Shown here: one piece after another, positions 21,240 through 47,926 of the stretch | Numbering within the stretch: position 1 is the stretch's first letter | Layout of the letters: the number at the start of each line of letters is the position of its first letter | NCBI GenBank assembly: GCA_030674185.1 | Contig: CM060305.1 | Coordinates: 166,505,236-166,569,235 of the forward strand | Direction: 5' to 3' | From: Monoplex corrugatus | Lineage: Eukaryota; Mollusca; Gastropoda; Littorinimorpha; Ranellidae | DNA: 64,000 bases | The notes under the pieces: generated by a model | Told to the model about the DNA's origin: nothing | Seen by the model: only the letters and a program-made list of their open reading frames with translations | Databases searched by the model: none | Made by a program: the position numbers and the translations under genes

Positions 21240-23618
21240 ACATATACTCTTTATTCTGAGAACACATAATGTGTGTCAGAAAGCAAACTGAATACTGAGT
21301 GGTATTAAACCACAGACAGATTTTCATTAAGATTCAACAGAGGTTTTCACAAAAGAAGTCACACATTTTCAACTGTGAATTCAGCATATAAAAGATGCAA
21401 TAGTAACAACAAATACTTTAACAACTCATCAAAGATATATATAAAACTAAAACATATTTACATGTAATCAGCATACCAAATATAACTTTGCATCTTGTAC
21501 ATTCATTTTAAGATTTCTAAGTTTATACATCATAATGTACAGTAGTCAACCTTCCATTCATACAGATCAGAATATGTATAAGTGCATGCACGCATTTGTT
21601 TGCGTGTTTGTGAGTGATGTAAATTTGCATGTTCGCATAAGCGTGGCACATGAACATAAATGCTATCTGGTTATCAGATACTGCTCATGGCATTTAACAG
21701 TATGCACCAGGACAAAGATTACTTTTAAGCAGCCAAAGACATTAGACAACACACACAAGCATGACTATAAATACTCTATAATGGAAAAACACCATTTCCT
21801 ATCAGGAAACAGCCCACTGTTAGAGTATTGAAAAAGTCTGATGATATTACAGCAATGTGATCTATAAATAAACACCATACTATAACCAAACACAACCAGT
21901 GTTCTGGTTCAAACAAACGCTGGGTATATAACAATTTTATGTTTGCTTGTTTGTTATTACTCCTTCATCTGTCTTTACTGTCTCTAATGCATATGATAAG
22001 CAATTAACATACAATGGAAGTGTTTAAGGGCTAGTGTCCTGTGCACATTCTGTTCATGACTTGTAATTATTAATGCAAGTGGCATCACCAAGAAATGTTC
22101 AAACCACAAGCCATTTGATAACTTTTAAAAAACACCATCTCTCACTTATGACAAAGAGAACTATTTTTCAGTAAACATCCTATATAAATATGTCTCCCAA
22201 TAGAATGCCATCATTATTACAAATTTCATGTGTACAAAACATTTACACATAAAATAGTTTCATTTATTCAGAAAAAAACTTTACTAAAACATATGCTAGG
22301 CAAGTTCATTTATATATGCTGTGAATGCTAATGTGACCAAAATAAATGACCATAAAATGTCTAGATTTCTGTTTTCAAAGAACTTCATGCTGAAATATGG
22401 TGTCAGGCAATATACATTATAGTCTGTACACTGTATGCAGCTTTTCTCATGTAAAAGAAACACAGATTCAATGTCAAAACAACAGTGACAAAAACACCCT
22501 AATCACATTTTTTAAAAGACAAAAAAAACAATAAACATGTTTTAATGGACGTCTATTATAGATTTACTAGTGAGATAGAAAGAAAGAGAAAAAGAAAATG
22601 TAATTATAGTAACTTTGGTATTTTCAACATCACTACGGTTTAGAAAGCAGGCCATGTATTATGAAAATCCAGGTGAGAAATGCCCACAGGCAGTCTGTCC
22701 ACACAGCCACATACAGATGCACAGTGCCTGTCTCAGCAAACCTAATTTGTTCCCACCCCCACCCCTTTATTTTTCCCCTTGGAAAAGAAGGGAAAACTTC
22801 CATTTCTTGCAGGTGTATATTATATTTTTTTCTGATATAGTGAACATGACTAAAACATAATATAAATAAAAAACAAACAAAAAACTAACCTAAAAAACAA
22901 ACAAAAAAAACAACAACCCAAAAACAAAAAGAAAGGTCAAACTGATCAAGATTTTCTAGGGTCAGGCCAAATCAAACTCATGCAATTTTGACTACGTTAT
23001 CAAACATATCATCTAAATGTAAAACATTTCTTTGCAAGAACTCTTTACATTTTTACTTACTATTACTAGAGTCTCCTAATTTGTTACTGGGCCAAATTTA
23101 CAACATGAATTTAGCAAACCCCCATCTATGAACAGCTCGAAAATGTCTAAGCACAGGAACTGATACAATGGCATACATGCAAACAAAAAGATGCTGCAAG
23201 TTGACCTGAATCATGTTCCTACCTCCTTGCCCTTTAAAATGAAGTGTACAAAGATTACAGAATCTTCCTGGTTAGAATACTAACAAAAAGTGAAAAATTA
23301 ACTGACCAACAAATAAAAATCAATCACCAATTGCATGAACACACATGCTGAATCCTTTAAACAGAAATGAAAACAATATACAAATAAACAAAATCAGATG
23401 CACCTGAGCACATTCATTTCAAACCATAATTATTTCTGTTTACAGATATCCTTTTTGAACCAACAAAACTACTGACTTAGAAAAATCATTATCACAAACA
23501 GTCAACAGTATATGTGTAATGAAGGCTATAACAATAACTGGTCATGCATAATCCTCTTATTTTAATTTCAGACTTATTCACAACCCATACATTCATCAAT
23601 ATTTCTGTTCACACATTC
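21240..23618 (-). other. gene-free stretch downstream of STAMBP; probable 3' UTR in part
   Basis: AT-rich, with no exon seen. It follows the STAMBP stop codon on the minus strand and holds several AATAAA-type signals in that orientation (for example near 22767 and 22263), so some of it should be 3' UTR. The true poly(A) site cannot be chosen from sequence alone. Confidence 0.4.
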
Positions 23619-36847
<13,229 letters not shown>

Positions 36848-37514
36848 GTCTGGAAAGAAAGGAAACACACACAAAAAAGAAGTTACTGTTAACAATGGCA
36901 TAAAAATCTGTGAGAATAACTAAACTTTCTTTTTAAACAGATATTACAGGACAACCCATTGGGGATGAGCAATGATGAAGTATTGTTCAGTGGCTTGGGT
37001 ATTCTCTATTCCAAATTTGTTTGGTTTTCATTACTTTCATTTATCGCAGTTTAATCGCCAATTTCAAACCAAAGATACAATAGATAGGTCAAAAAGAAAA
37101 GCTCATAAGACACAGTTTTAGGTACAGTAAGAAAAGCTCATTTGACATGTTTCTAGGTATAATTAGGCTTATTTGTAATATGTATTGGATCTTTTCCAAA
37201 GATCAGTGAGGGTATCATGGGTCTGACATCATGTTCTCATGCTTGATTAAATCACTGAATACAAAAGAATTCGCACTGGATTCAGATTTTGTCGTACTAA
37301 TATCCGCAAGCCGAGTTCTGTGACCTAGACATGTTTACACTTCACTATCAGTATCACTGCAAATCAACCAGTCTGAAGGGAAGTTCAACTGACCACTTAG
37401 TTTTGCTTTTTCCAATGGTTATATTCAATTATTGGAACTGCCACATGTGATGTCAGTCATCAGCTTGGGTACAGAAGTTTGCAACAGAGATGTGCCAATG
37501 TGGCTCTTTCATAA

Positions 37515-37975
37515 ATGATCTTCTTACCCATTCTGATCAATGCTGTCTTACATGTGTGTGCACATCTAACTCTGGTTAGTTGACCCACAATGTCCAGGTA
37601 TTATATTGCTACAGTCTGCATACTCCTAGGTCGGGTGGGTAGTGAATGGCAACAGAATTTGATTTTTTTCATATATATATGAGTGTGAATGATCTTTTTT
37701 AATTTATCTGTTTGAGTGGATTCTTCTACAAAGTTTTGCCAAGTTCTTTGTTACTGTGAGTTGTGTTTTTTTTTTTATGTGCATTAAATGCATGCTCCAG
37801 ACAAGATTTCAGTCATCATCTCATCTAAAAGACTAGCATCAAGACACTGTTCTAACAGATCTTGTGGTGGAGGAGAAAAGTCATCATCCCATTAAGAATG
37901 GAAGCCAGGATCTTTTCCTTAAGTAGCAGCTTTAACTGATGCTTTAAACAGAAGGCCATCACTCCATTCAATCCA
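37515..37975 (-). repeat. degenerate SINE, family S4
   Basis: Resembles a common molluscan SINE layout: GTGCATTAAATGCATGCTCC, CATCTCATCTAAAAGACTAG, GTGGTGGAGGAGAAAA, and a minus-strand start GGAGTGATGGCC. The B box is not convincing. Confidence 0.45.
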
Positions 37976-38894
37976 TGAATCACTGATCTTGGAAGCAAGC
38001 TATTAAAGATTCATTGAAAATTGAGAAATAAAATTGATAAAACATTATTCTGAACTGACAAGAAAGTGTAGATCATGCTACAAAAAAGTAAAAATGACAA
38101 TTGGACTAGCTATTATCAATCCATTATTAAAAGTTATAAGTAGTCAGTGAGTTATTATGAATCATAGACAGTGAGTTATATATCATCAATCCACTATGAA
38201 ACGTTAGTCAGTAGTCAGTGATTGCATTAACTGGTAAAATATACTTGTAAATTACTTGTTTGCGAAAAAAACCAGAATTGTTTTGAGCTTTTAGTTCCAG
38301 GGACCAGTTCATTTTGCTGGAAAACTGTAAATATTTGTGGCCAAAAAAATAGGTATCTTCCCAGTTTGCGCTGCTAACTATTGTCATACAATAGCTTGCA
38401 CTGGTTCTTTGTTTCCTCAATCACCACTCCCTGTCACAATGATAGATGCAATAAACTAGATGAACTATTATGTAACATGTATAATGTATCATGTAAACTT
38501 TAAAATTAATAGATAAGATATCATATGTAGCCTGCAGACCAATTTTCAGTGTATCTGTAAACATGTTGTCACCGGCTTTTTGTATCTGACAGTAGGAGAT
38601 TGGGGGGGGGGGGGGGGGTAGTCATTGGTAGGAAGTTTTAAAAATTTCACATGATCACAAATGTGTAAAAAAACAAAACAAACAAAACAAAACAAAACAA
38701 AACAAAGGCTGAAAATAGGGGACCCTAAATGTCAGTATTCCCAATGCTCTTAATACATTAGGCCTCCGACTAGCATCATACTTGTTATCACTATAAGTAT
38801 TATAAGTACTAATAAAACAATCAGAAACATCAAGTACTATAATGTTACACCATGCTTTCAGAGCAGGCTCTGCATATAAACATAACAAATACAA

Positions 38895-39510
38895 ACATAT
38901 ATGACCTTCTGAAATCCAACACCAAAAAAGGTGACATTACAATCCTAGACTTCAGCAATCTTTTGGTAAACAAATGTCAAAGGACCTCAGACAGAAAGCA
39001 CTAGTTTTTTTTTTTAACTCTGTAAATGACAACACTGTCCAAAGGGCACAAAATATTACAATAAACTTAGCACTTTAGTTGTGTACTTAGCACTTATTCT
39101 CAAATTTTATATGGAAATCCCTTCCAATTTCCAAAAACAAAACACTGATCATACCGAAAGAGTTCAAAATATGGCAGCCCAACTCATAAAAGGTAATACA
39201 CAATCTCAAAACATTGGAAGATAACAGAAACAACCTTACCAAACTATCAACATTTCATATAAAGAAACTCTGAAGAATAATACTAATCTTCTGATCCAAC
39301 ACCACATCCAACCAAAACTACTTGCCCAATGCAGTCAAGACAGTATGATACACTGTCCTCATGAAAAGATACTGAATATGGATCGGGCACCTTATTCAGC
39401 AAGAAGATCCTGGTGATGAACTTGGGGTTACTATGTATAGTATGATGCTGGCCCAGAACAGACACATGTGGAGAACCTTTATTGATGCCTTAGATGCTGA
39501 TGGCATAATA
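38895..39510 (+). mobile_element. decayed LINE fragment
   Basis: Plus strand: NTKKGDITILDFSN resembles RT motif A (ILDFSKAFD), TDHTERVQNMAAQLIKGN resembles the post-RT region, and LAQNRHMWRTFIDAL near 39450 resembles a LINE C-terminal end. Frame changes and stops throughout. Confidence 0.5.
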
Positions 39511-40487
39511 GGCAGTAAAGTAAATAACTACAGTCACACCTCCACAGACAGTGGCTGCATAAACCATATATATATATATGCAAACCCCAAATTGACGACT
39601 CTACCTAGGCCTGAAATTATGTAATAGGAATTAGGGGCTAGTGTAACAGTGATTCTTACTCACTTTGTCCACAATAGCAGACAGGCAAAATAAATTTTTG
39701 AAAAGTACAACCAAATAGGTTATATTGTGAATAACATAAAAATTCATAACCAAACTGTATATGATCATACATAAAAATTCATGACCAAGCTGTCAGCTAA
39801 CAACAAACAGCATTTCAGACCCCTAACTGTTGCACTGAACGAAACAGAAATTCGTATTTCATGAAAACAATGACAGACTGAAGAAGAAGCAGTCACAGCA
39901 CCATCAACAGACTGCTTTAAGTGCTTCTGCACATGGATAAATACCCTGATCTGCTAAAATACCAAGTGCAGTATCCTTGTCCTCTGGATTTATGCTAATC
40001 GTGAATTCTGTGATGTACATATATCTTCTTCTTCTTCTTTCCAGGGAAGCGACCGCAATCAACCAGTTGATTATTCTGTCACTTTGGAGGATGTCGGAAG
40101 CATAAAAAAAAGCCTATTTAGTGAAAGATCATAATCAAGGAGGAGGAGGAGCCAGGAACTTGAGCTGAAGTGAGTGTCCATCACTTAGTTGTGTCAGAAA
40201 CATAACTTGAATACCGTCACAAACAATAACATAATTTTCTTACACAATCGTGCCACTACAGCATACGCAACAGATCCACTAACTGTAATGATACAAAGGT
40301 GGCAGATTAACGTCCATAGTCTTAACTAGATCTAGTACAAGTTTTTGCTAATATTAGTAATATGCACAAACATGATGATGATCGCGATGGATGATGATCA
40401 CGATTAAGTCACGATCAGCTGCTGCTATGAAGTCAGAAACTCCTGATCATAACTGACCTATCAAAAATGACTAATTGTATATCTTAC

Positions 40488-40660
40488 CGTTAGATCTTTT
40501 GTAATATCGTAATTCAAAAGTCAAACCAGAACAATGATTTTAGAAAGACAACTGCCAGTGATCTATCACAATTTAAAAGATTGTCCATGAACATAATCGT
40601 CTGCTCGAAAAAACAAACGGAAGTTGACAGAAATGAAGAACTTAAGGCACTTCCGCCTGG
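40488..40660 (-). other. STAMBP: STAMBP 5' UTR exon (predicted)
   Basis: A strong donor, ACG|GTAAGAT, lies at 40487-40481 on the minus strand. Upstream is non-coding sequence that could splice to the acceptor at 36851, two bases before the STAMBP ATG. The 5' end is placed near the ETS-like sites and is approximate. Confidence 0.5.
40617..40660. promoter_or_regulatory. paired ETS-type motifs of a divergent promoter
   Basis: CGGAAGT at 40618-40624 and ACTTCCG at 40649-40655 are the same core in opposite orientations. They lie between the predicted STAMBP 5' exon and a plus-strand first exon ending at 40977. GABP/ETS sites are frequent in bidirectional housekeeping promoters of animals. Confidence 0.45.
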
Positions 40661-40899
40661 AATGAAATGTTAACAAAATAAATAATAAATATTTTGAGAC
40701 AGATCTATGATGGATGGTTGAAAAACAATAGTTTTCATTTTCTTTTAATCGTTGCGATGATACTAGTTACAACGTATGCCTTGTAATATTATACATAAAT
40801 AGTTGCGTTTCGATTCCATTGCAAACATAAATCGCGTTTATTTACTGGATTGATTCCAAGGAGCATCGACCAATTCCGAACCGCTATAAACAAATTTAT

Positions 40900-40977
40900 G
40901 TTCATGCAAAAGTGGATAAGAGATTGGAATTTAGTGAATGTTAACGAGCTGAACTTTATCAAGTTTATTATACAGAG
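40900..40977 (+). other. candidate first exon of the plus-strand gene
   Basis: ATG at 40900 opens MFMQKWIRDWNLVNVNELNF and reaches CAGAG|GTAAGT, a consensus donor at 40978. If coding, it ends in phase 2, which does not match the phase needed at 49315. Either it is untranslated, another exon intervenes, or it belongs to a different transcript. Confidence 0.4.
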
Positions 40978-41408
40978 GTAAGTTGTGCGCTTGTTGTTTA
41001 TTTTATACTAAACTCAGTTGTAAACATGTCAGTGCACCTCCAAGATTTCACAAGAAAAGCAGGATCGAGGATGGTCTGCATGCTGGATTCCACAGATTTT
41101 CACTTGCAGTGAGATCTTTTATCCTTTAACATTATTACACTCATATTCGGATGCATATCTGTGCAGATATAACCATTCAAACCGTGCTTGTTTGAGTTGG
41201 GTATTAGTGGTAAACAATGTCAAGGACTGCAGTAACGAGACACAGACCGACGAGACTGACAAGAGCCAAAGAGGCTTAATCTTGATGTGGTATGATTAGC
41301 GGTCTGCTAAGATTAGGGTGTTGTCTGTTGGCTCGGTGGAGTAAAGCAGTTGTCTTGTTGGCTGGGTTGAATACACCACATGAAAAATCAAAGTTTGATT
41401 GGAAAAAA

Positions 41409-41410
<2 letters not shown>

Positions 41411-41452
<42 letters not shown>
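41411..41452. repeat. (GT)n microsatellite
   Basis: Pure GT run. Confidence 0.97.
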
Positions 41453-41456
<4 letters not shown>

Positions 41457-41825
41457 ATGCTGTTGAAGTGGTTGTGTCGAATTCGTGCGAACACTTTAGT
41501 GTGCAAGTGTGGATACTTAGTGTGTGTGTATGTGTGGACAGTTATAGTTAAAGGATGCAGACATCTTGCTTAGTGATGTGTTGTGTTGTTATAGTTCATG
41601 CATGTTCATCTTGTAGGTGATGTTTGTTGTTCATAATTCTATGTGACATGTGTGGGTTTGTGTTCATCGTATGTGTGTGTGGGTTTTGTGTTCATTCGTT
41701 GTGTGTGTGTGTGTGTGTGTGTGTGTGGTGTATTGTTGCCGCATTTTGTAACTAATTTGTGGATTGACTTTCAAGTTGTGACATAGTAATAAAATTGCAG
41801 TACTGGAGTAGACTCCTCCTTCTGT

Positions 41826-43260
41826 TCAGTATCTTCTCATCATCATCATCATGTGCCCTGCCACATGGCGTTGGCGATCATGGTCCTCCATATATATCTG
41901 TCTCTTGTTGCCGCAAGCGCATCTTCCACCCTCTCTGTCCTCAGCCACCATGCAAGTCTGTCCAGTATTTTCTCCCTGGGTGTACCTGGTGCTCTCTTTC
42001 CCTCCAGCTTTCCTGTTGTGACCAGGTGCTCTAATTTTCTTTTCTTCATAAAATGGCCATAAATGTTGTCCGTTTTTTTTCCTAATCTTCCTTATGAATG
42101 ATCTTCTTGTGTCTGCCTCCATCAATATGTCTCGTTTGTTTTCTTTGCTGTCCATGGATTTCTCAACATTCTTCTTAGAAACCACATCTCGGCTGTCTCA
42201 GTTTTGTTCTGGCTTTGCCTTGCTTGTTGACTGTCCATGCCTCACAACCGTATAACATTATTGGTTCTATATAACATTCAGGAACTCTTTTCCTGATGTT
42301 AATTGATCTAAAGGCATTTGTTGGTAAGAATGCTTTTCATTTTCTTGAATGCTGTTTTGGCTTGGCTGATTCTGTTGGCTATTTCTGATATGTATCTGCT
42401 ATCTGGTAAGATGATCGTTCCCAGATATTTAAACTTATCAACCTGTCTCAAGGTTGTGCCATTTGCTGTTATTTTGCATGAGGGGATTTCATGTTTTTTT
42501 TTTTTATTGATTACCATGACTTCAGTCTTCTTGCTGTTTAGCTCCAACCCTGTATTTTTGCTTTCTATTTCTATTATATTCACGAGGTTTTGTAGGTCCC
42601 TTTCATTTTCTGTAATTAGCACGGTGTCATCTGTGTAACGAATGTTGTTTATCGTTTTTCCTCTAAACTTTAATCCAGGGCATTCTTCTAAATTTCTCAT
42701 GATGTTTTCACTGTAAATTGAAGAAACAGATCTGGTGACAGAACAAACCTTGCCTGACTCCTTTTGATATTTTGGAAAGAGCTTATATCATTTTCTATTC
42801 TCATTGCAGCTGTTTGTTCCCAATACATATTTCTGATTAATCGTAGGTCTTTTCCATCAATATTGAGTCTTGTTGGTTGATCAATTCTTCATGTCTTACC
42901 CGATTGAAAGCCTTGGTATAATCAGCGAAGCATATTATATAACTTATAAGTCCTTATTCAACTCGATTGACCTCTCTGTGATAGTTCTTAGGATGTATAT
43001 GGCATTAATAATTCCTTTCCCTTCAACAAATCTGTACTGTTCTTCTGCTATTTCTCTTTTGATTCTATCCCTTGTCCTCATCATGATTATTCTTAATAGG
43101 ATAAATTTTTGTTACATGACTCATCAAACTGATTGTGCGATAGAGTTCGCATTTTTTAGTTCCTGTTTTCTTAGGAACAGCGATGAAAATTGATTTTGAC
43201 ATATCTTTGGTGATTTTTCCGGCGTCATAAATTTCAGTATCTTCTAGCTGTGTAATTGTT
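41826..43260 (-). mobile_element. LINE family A, reverse transcriptase to 3' end, decayed
   Basis: Minus strand: a GVRQG motif near 42760, NNIRYTDDTVLITENERDLQ (RT catalytic YTDD) at about 42640, FKYLGTIILPDSRYISEIAN, then the C-terminal tail LEHLVTTGKLEGKRAPGTPR and IWRTMIANAMWQGT, ending in (ATG)n. The 42308-42700 segment is still open for 130 codons; the rest is shifted. Same family as 11838 and 16720. Confidence 0.83.
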
Positions 43261-43529
43261 TGTCATAATCAGAGGTTGCCAGGTTAATATATCATGTTTT
43301 GATAGTGTTATTAGCCTACATCATGTTACACTTGATAAATTTGACTCATATATATTCAGTGCACATTATATTGATTTTGTAGGCGTTGTGATGATTTTTG
43401 TTTTTAAATCATTTTTCTAGCTTTGTAAGTTTTTTCTCAGATACATGTATGCACATTGTTTTTCCCATCTGTGCAGGTGATTTGTTTCTCATATTCTGCT
43501 TACAGTGTCTTTGGTGGATGTGCATATTG

Positions 43530-43640
43530 GGTATTTTCATGTTTCCATAGCTGCTGGACACTGACATAACTTAGAGGATCTTTAGTATGCATACTTGATG
43601 TTCTTCTTATGTATGTTATACACATGAAGGGAGTTAACCC
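43530..43640 (-). repeat. SINE, family S1, 3' part
   Basis: Minus strand ACTAAAGATCC, TATGTCAGTGTCCAGCAGCT, ATGGAAACATGAAAA, matching the S1 tail. Confidence 0.55.
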
Positions 43641-43669
43641 TCCAGACAAGCAGTACCCTGTAACTGTTA

Positions 43670-44225
43670 CTGTTATTTTTATTTAAAGCCCAGCCACAGC
43701 GTAGAGCCATATCAGGGCTGTAACCAGTTTCAAAACATACTACTTCAACAAGGAAAAGAAGAAAAGATAATTAAGCACCCATATCAATGCATTCATGCAC
43801 ATAATCTAAGGAAATGACCCAGGCATTAACCACTCCATCCAATTTATGCACAGAAGATTTAAAAAAACTACCTGAATACAAATTTAAAAACAAACTAAGG
43901 AAGGACACTATAAAAATGGGCCTAAATTACCTAAAATTGCTTCTGCATATCCATTTCCCTAGAGCCAAAAATACACTTAAGTACATGTACCCAATTATCA
44001 ATCCTAGAGAAAGTATGTAACTTGTAAGACTTTATTGTACACATACAGGTGAATGGACCAGCAAGGCAAAAATGATAGGAAGAGATGACAGAAACAAGAA
44101 AGCAAGAAGCAAGGCAGAAACAAAGAGAGTGACAGAAAAGAGGAAATTTCTAGCACAGACTTTATATGGTGGGGATACTATTCATACTGAAAGGGCCCTT
44201 GGCATCTCCATGGGGGAAGCAATGC
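43670..44225. repeat. ~560-bp dispersed repeat, copy 2
   Basis: Same family and orientation as 12250-12800, with shared blocks TTTAAAGCCCAGC, CCCAATTATCAATCCTAG and GACAGAAAAGAGGAAATTTC. In both places a family A LINE 3' end lies to the left. Confidence 0.8.
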
Positions 44226-44507
44226 CCAGGCAGGTTCAAACCCAGATCTTGTGTTTGGAAGTTTGATATTTTTTGGTATTGTATTATATGTATTCTCATT
44301 TGTAGTGCACTTACTGTTACTGACTTAGTCTGATTTTGGTTTGGTAGTGTGCATAGCCTTACCTGTAGATCCTGTTTGCAAGACTGATTAATGCACAAGA
44401 GAGAAAAAGTGCAGGAGTAAATTATTTTTATCCTGAACTAAAGTGACTAAGCTTGAAGTTATGCCAGTCTTATTCTTCAAATGAAAAATAAGAAGTGTTT
44501 GTGCATG

Positions 44508-44532
44508 TGTGTGTATGTTGTGTGTGTGTGTG

Positions 44533-44579
<47 letters not shown>

Positions 44580-44700
44580 GTGTGTGTGTGTGTGTGTGGT
44601 GTGCGTGCGTGCAGTGCGTGCGTGCGTGTGTGTTTGATGTGCGTGTGTGATGTGTGTGTGTTGTGTGTGTGTGTGTGTGCATGCGTGCATGCATGTGTGT
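44508..44700. repeat. (GT)n microsatellite
   Basis: GT run broken by TTG, GCGTGC and GATGTG steps. Confidence 0.96.
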
Positions 44701-44704
44701 AAAG

Positions 44705-45570
44705 TCAAAGTCAGAATACAATTTTTTTCATTGAAAAGTTCTCTGGCCCATTATAATAAGGGTGAAGAAAAGAAAACAAGTCAATCAACAAAGTACAAGT
44801 ATTCATAATGTAGTTGTCAGTGTGAGATTTTCTTAGGCCCAAAACTCAAATGCTTTAAAAATGAATATTGCAAGTTTTTATGGTATTGTTTTCATTGGTA
44901 CTCGCCATTAATAATGTAAATCTAAACATTGACATGTGTTGGTAGAACTTCACTGGAATTAATTCTTCTCTCAGAACTTACTATCTAGGGCAGACCAGCA
45001 CAAAATGAATTTCAGTTTGTATTTTATTTAAACAAAATGGATAGTTGTAATTTCTGTCATTATCCATTGTTTTGTACTATAAAAAATGACAATTCAGAAG
45101 TGACATTCCTATCCTAAATCTAGTTAAAGGTTTCTTTAATTTTTCATTTTGAATTTGACAAAGATATGATTATGAACATTGAGCTCTCGACTGAAATGTG
45201 AATAAACATAGCAAAATTCATGATTGTTGAGAGAAGAATGGCAGTCTTGAATAAAATAATCAACAAGTCTTTGTCTCAGTTTATCAATAAATGTTTTAAC
45301 ATTGCCAACACATTGTGTTTCCCAAACTATACCAAAACCAAACTTATAAAGAATGTTGTGGAGTTTACAAGCCCATGTGCTGTACTGTATAGTTCTGAGT
45401 CTGTAAGCCTAATAACATAATGTGTGCTGTTTTGGGAAGTCTCTCATCTTTTAATGAGGTAAGCCTGAGCCTGAACTTTATATATCACATGTAATTAACA
45501 TATAATGGGTACCTGCCAGTTTCTCCATAGAGTAAGTCCTTGGAGCTTTGGAGCTAACACCAGGAAATTT
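44705..45570. other. no gene seen
   Basis: AT-rich; no supported exon or repeat. Confidence 0.45.
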
Positions 45571-45571
45571 C

Positions 45572-45763
45572 TTGACCTTTTGACTCCTGCATCATATTGG
45601 CCAGCATACTGTACAGTCAACCATGCTAACAAAACAAAAACTTAACCCTTTGACTCCCTCACCTATCCACAGCTTCCCGCAGGAAGCTGGTGGACAGGGT
45701 GAGAGAGTCAAAGGGTTAATTTTTTTGCACTTGGTGGATATGGTGTGGGAGTCAAAGGGTTAA
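45572..45763. mobile_element. TTAA hairpin MITE, copy 1
   Basis: Outer ends TTGACCTTTTGACTCCTGC and GGGAGTCAAAGGGTTAA. An inner palindromic element is at 45642-45719, itself bounded by TTAA and starting CCCTTTGACTCCCTCACC. The left spacer holds AACCATGCTAACAAAACAAA, shared with copies 2 and 3. Confidence 0.8.
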
Positions 45764-46317
45764 TATCAGACAAGTGTATCCTTTCAATGTATTTTTGGTA
45801 AGAGGATAACCCCCAAATTCAAAACCACAGGAATAGATTGGATCTGAGTGTCAAGCAGTTTAAAGAATACTCTGCTAGAGTGTTCACTAATTGACTAGAG
45901 AAACTTTATAGTGGCTAATAAAAAATAATATCCCTTTTCTAGTATGACCTGCAAGGTCATTCATGGTGTGAACAAAAGACAAATAAATATGCAAATTATA
46001 CTTGTACATGTATATTAAATAATCTGCAATGGATGATCTCCAAACAATCATTTCTCTTTGGCAATAATGAACTCCACCATTATAAAAAACTGCAATTTTA
46101 TTTTTGTCCAAATTGACAGATAACCCCAAGGATATCTCACTATCACATAATACAGTACGTCTGGAGGCCAGTTTTACTGTCAGAAAACAACGTAACGTCA
46201 TCAGCTAAACGTATTATAAATATATCAAGTTAAGTATGTCTGAGGACAACTGAATGCCATACTTTTAAATGTAACTTCTTTGGTTAATTCATCAATAAAA
46301 ATGAAAATAATACAGGG

Positions 46318-46322
46318 AGGGG

Positions 46323-46388
<66 letters not shown>

Positions 46389-46397
46389 GTGTGTGTT

Positions 46398-46446
<49 letters not shown>
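46318..46446. repeat. (GA)n then (GT)n microsatellite
   Basis: GA for about 65 bp, then GT. Confidence 0.97.
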
Positions 46447-46448
<2 letters not shown>

Positions 46449-46449
46449 C

Positions 46450-47450
46450 TGAAAGTAACTGAAAGAGTCAGTGTAGGATCTGAATTATGTGAGAATATCT
46501 TTGCTTATTTTTTACACATGAGGACAGCGTATATCTTGAAATGCCATGGTAGTGCAGCTTGGCCTGAGTTTATTGGTGATAGTAGTACATGATTACCTTC
46601 TTCAGTCATTTGGAAAAACTGTCTTATTATTACACATCAAATGATTAAACAAATTCTGTTTATTTTGTTGTTGTTGTTGTTGCTTTTTTGAGAATGCATA
46701 CTTAATTATTATTTTACTCACAGCTTATGGTTTTGTTGGTAGTTATGATATGTGGATTTTTTTCAGTGTTTCTCACAAGATTTAAACAAGTGATCCGTAT
46801 GACCTCTTACTAAGAAATTTGGATTCTGGTTCTATTTATTTCTCCTATTTAACACTTAGTTACAGTACACCATTGATAAAAATTACTTATGTCATGATTT
46901 AACGATCGTGAATGTATTGTTGATGCACACGGTACATCCAGAGAAAAACATGTTAGTGTTTCGTTCAACATTGTAGAAATATTGTTGAGTTAGTTACAAG
47001 ATTTAGCTCCCCTGGTATCTGTTTCTTTCCCCGAGTATGCCAGGCTCAATTACTTGTGTCAATAGAATTATTGATCGAAAACTTTACTGGTATTTTCGTG
47101 AACTTCATTCCTCAGATTTCTGCTATTTGAAACTAAGGCAGAGTGACGTCAGATGAATGTTTATATAGTACTTGAGGAAATGGTGAAAGAAATTCTTCAT
47201 GATCTTATTCATACTGGTGTTGGAAGATTTTAGTCCTGACAGAATCAGCCTTTGTGAAGTTGATGATTGAGTGACTGATGCACATTTTGGTCTGGAACTT
47301 CTGGAGTGGATGATGAATATGATTAGGAATATAAACATCTGCCAGATGTTTTATTTTTCGTTTCCAGTTTTATTGCGTGTATTGTTTGGTGCAATAGTTC
47401 TTTCTTTGTTATCCCTGTGATTAAGTAGAAATGGTGAAATGTGTGTTTTT
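46450..47450. other. no gene seen
   Basis: AT-rich, without exon or recognised repeat. Confidence 0.45.
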
Positions 47451-47454
47451 GTTT

Positions 47455-47870
47455 ATGTAGAGTGTGTGACGAATCAAGCCATGGCATTGTGGTGTTTTAG
47501 CAAGATACTAAACATCAAATACACTGATCATATCACCAGCGAATAAGTGCGCCAAATCATCAAGCAGCACATTGGACTAAATGAAGACCTGGTGACTTCA
47601 GTTAAGAAAAGAAAACTACATTGTTTTGGCCATGTAAAAGATCCAGTGGCCATGCTGAATCAGTTCTCCAGGAAACTGTTGAAGGACGAAATGGAGAAAA
47701 TAGGGGTTGGGGGGGGGGGGGGGGGGAGATGGACTGACAGCATTGTGGAATAGACAGAGAAACCATTTGCAGAGACCCAGACTTTGGCTTGGCACACAAC
47801 TGACAGAGCTGGAAGAATTGGAGAATGGTTCTTAATTGGTACCCCAATGACTTTTATAGTTGAGGGAGAA
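47455..47870 (+). mobile_element. decayed LINE C-terminal fragment
   Basis: Plus strand: KILNIKYTDHIT, VRQIIKQHIGLNEDLVTSVK, KRKLHCFGHV, then after a G run RWTDSIVEWTEKPFAETQTL, the typical post-RT order of LINE ORF2. One stop and a poly(G) of 17 break it. Confidence 0.65.
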
Positions 47871-47926
47871 AAAGCAAGGGAAAGAGAAAAATGGGGAAAC
47901 GATGGCCTCCTTTTGACTGTTTTGTA

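Larger units (their letters stand above)
36850..40487 (-). other. STAMBP intron between 5' UTR exon and first coding exon
   Basis: No exon seen. Holds a degenerate SINE at 37515-37975, an imperfect duplication with TAGTCAGTGAGTTAT near 38130-38225, a run of G at 38600-38617 and a decayed LINE at 38895-39510. Confidence 0.5.

Noticed and set aside
20917..21327. Arg-Glu and Ser-Leu repeat frames in GA tracts (also at 19091, 28860 and 29316)
   Set aside because: Products of dinucleotide repeats.
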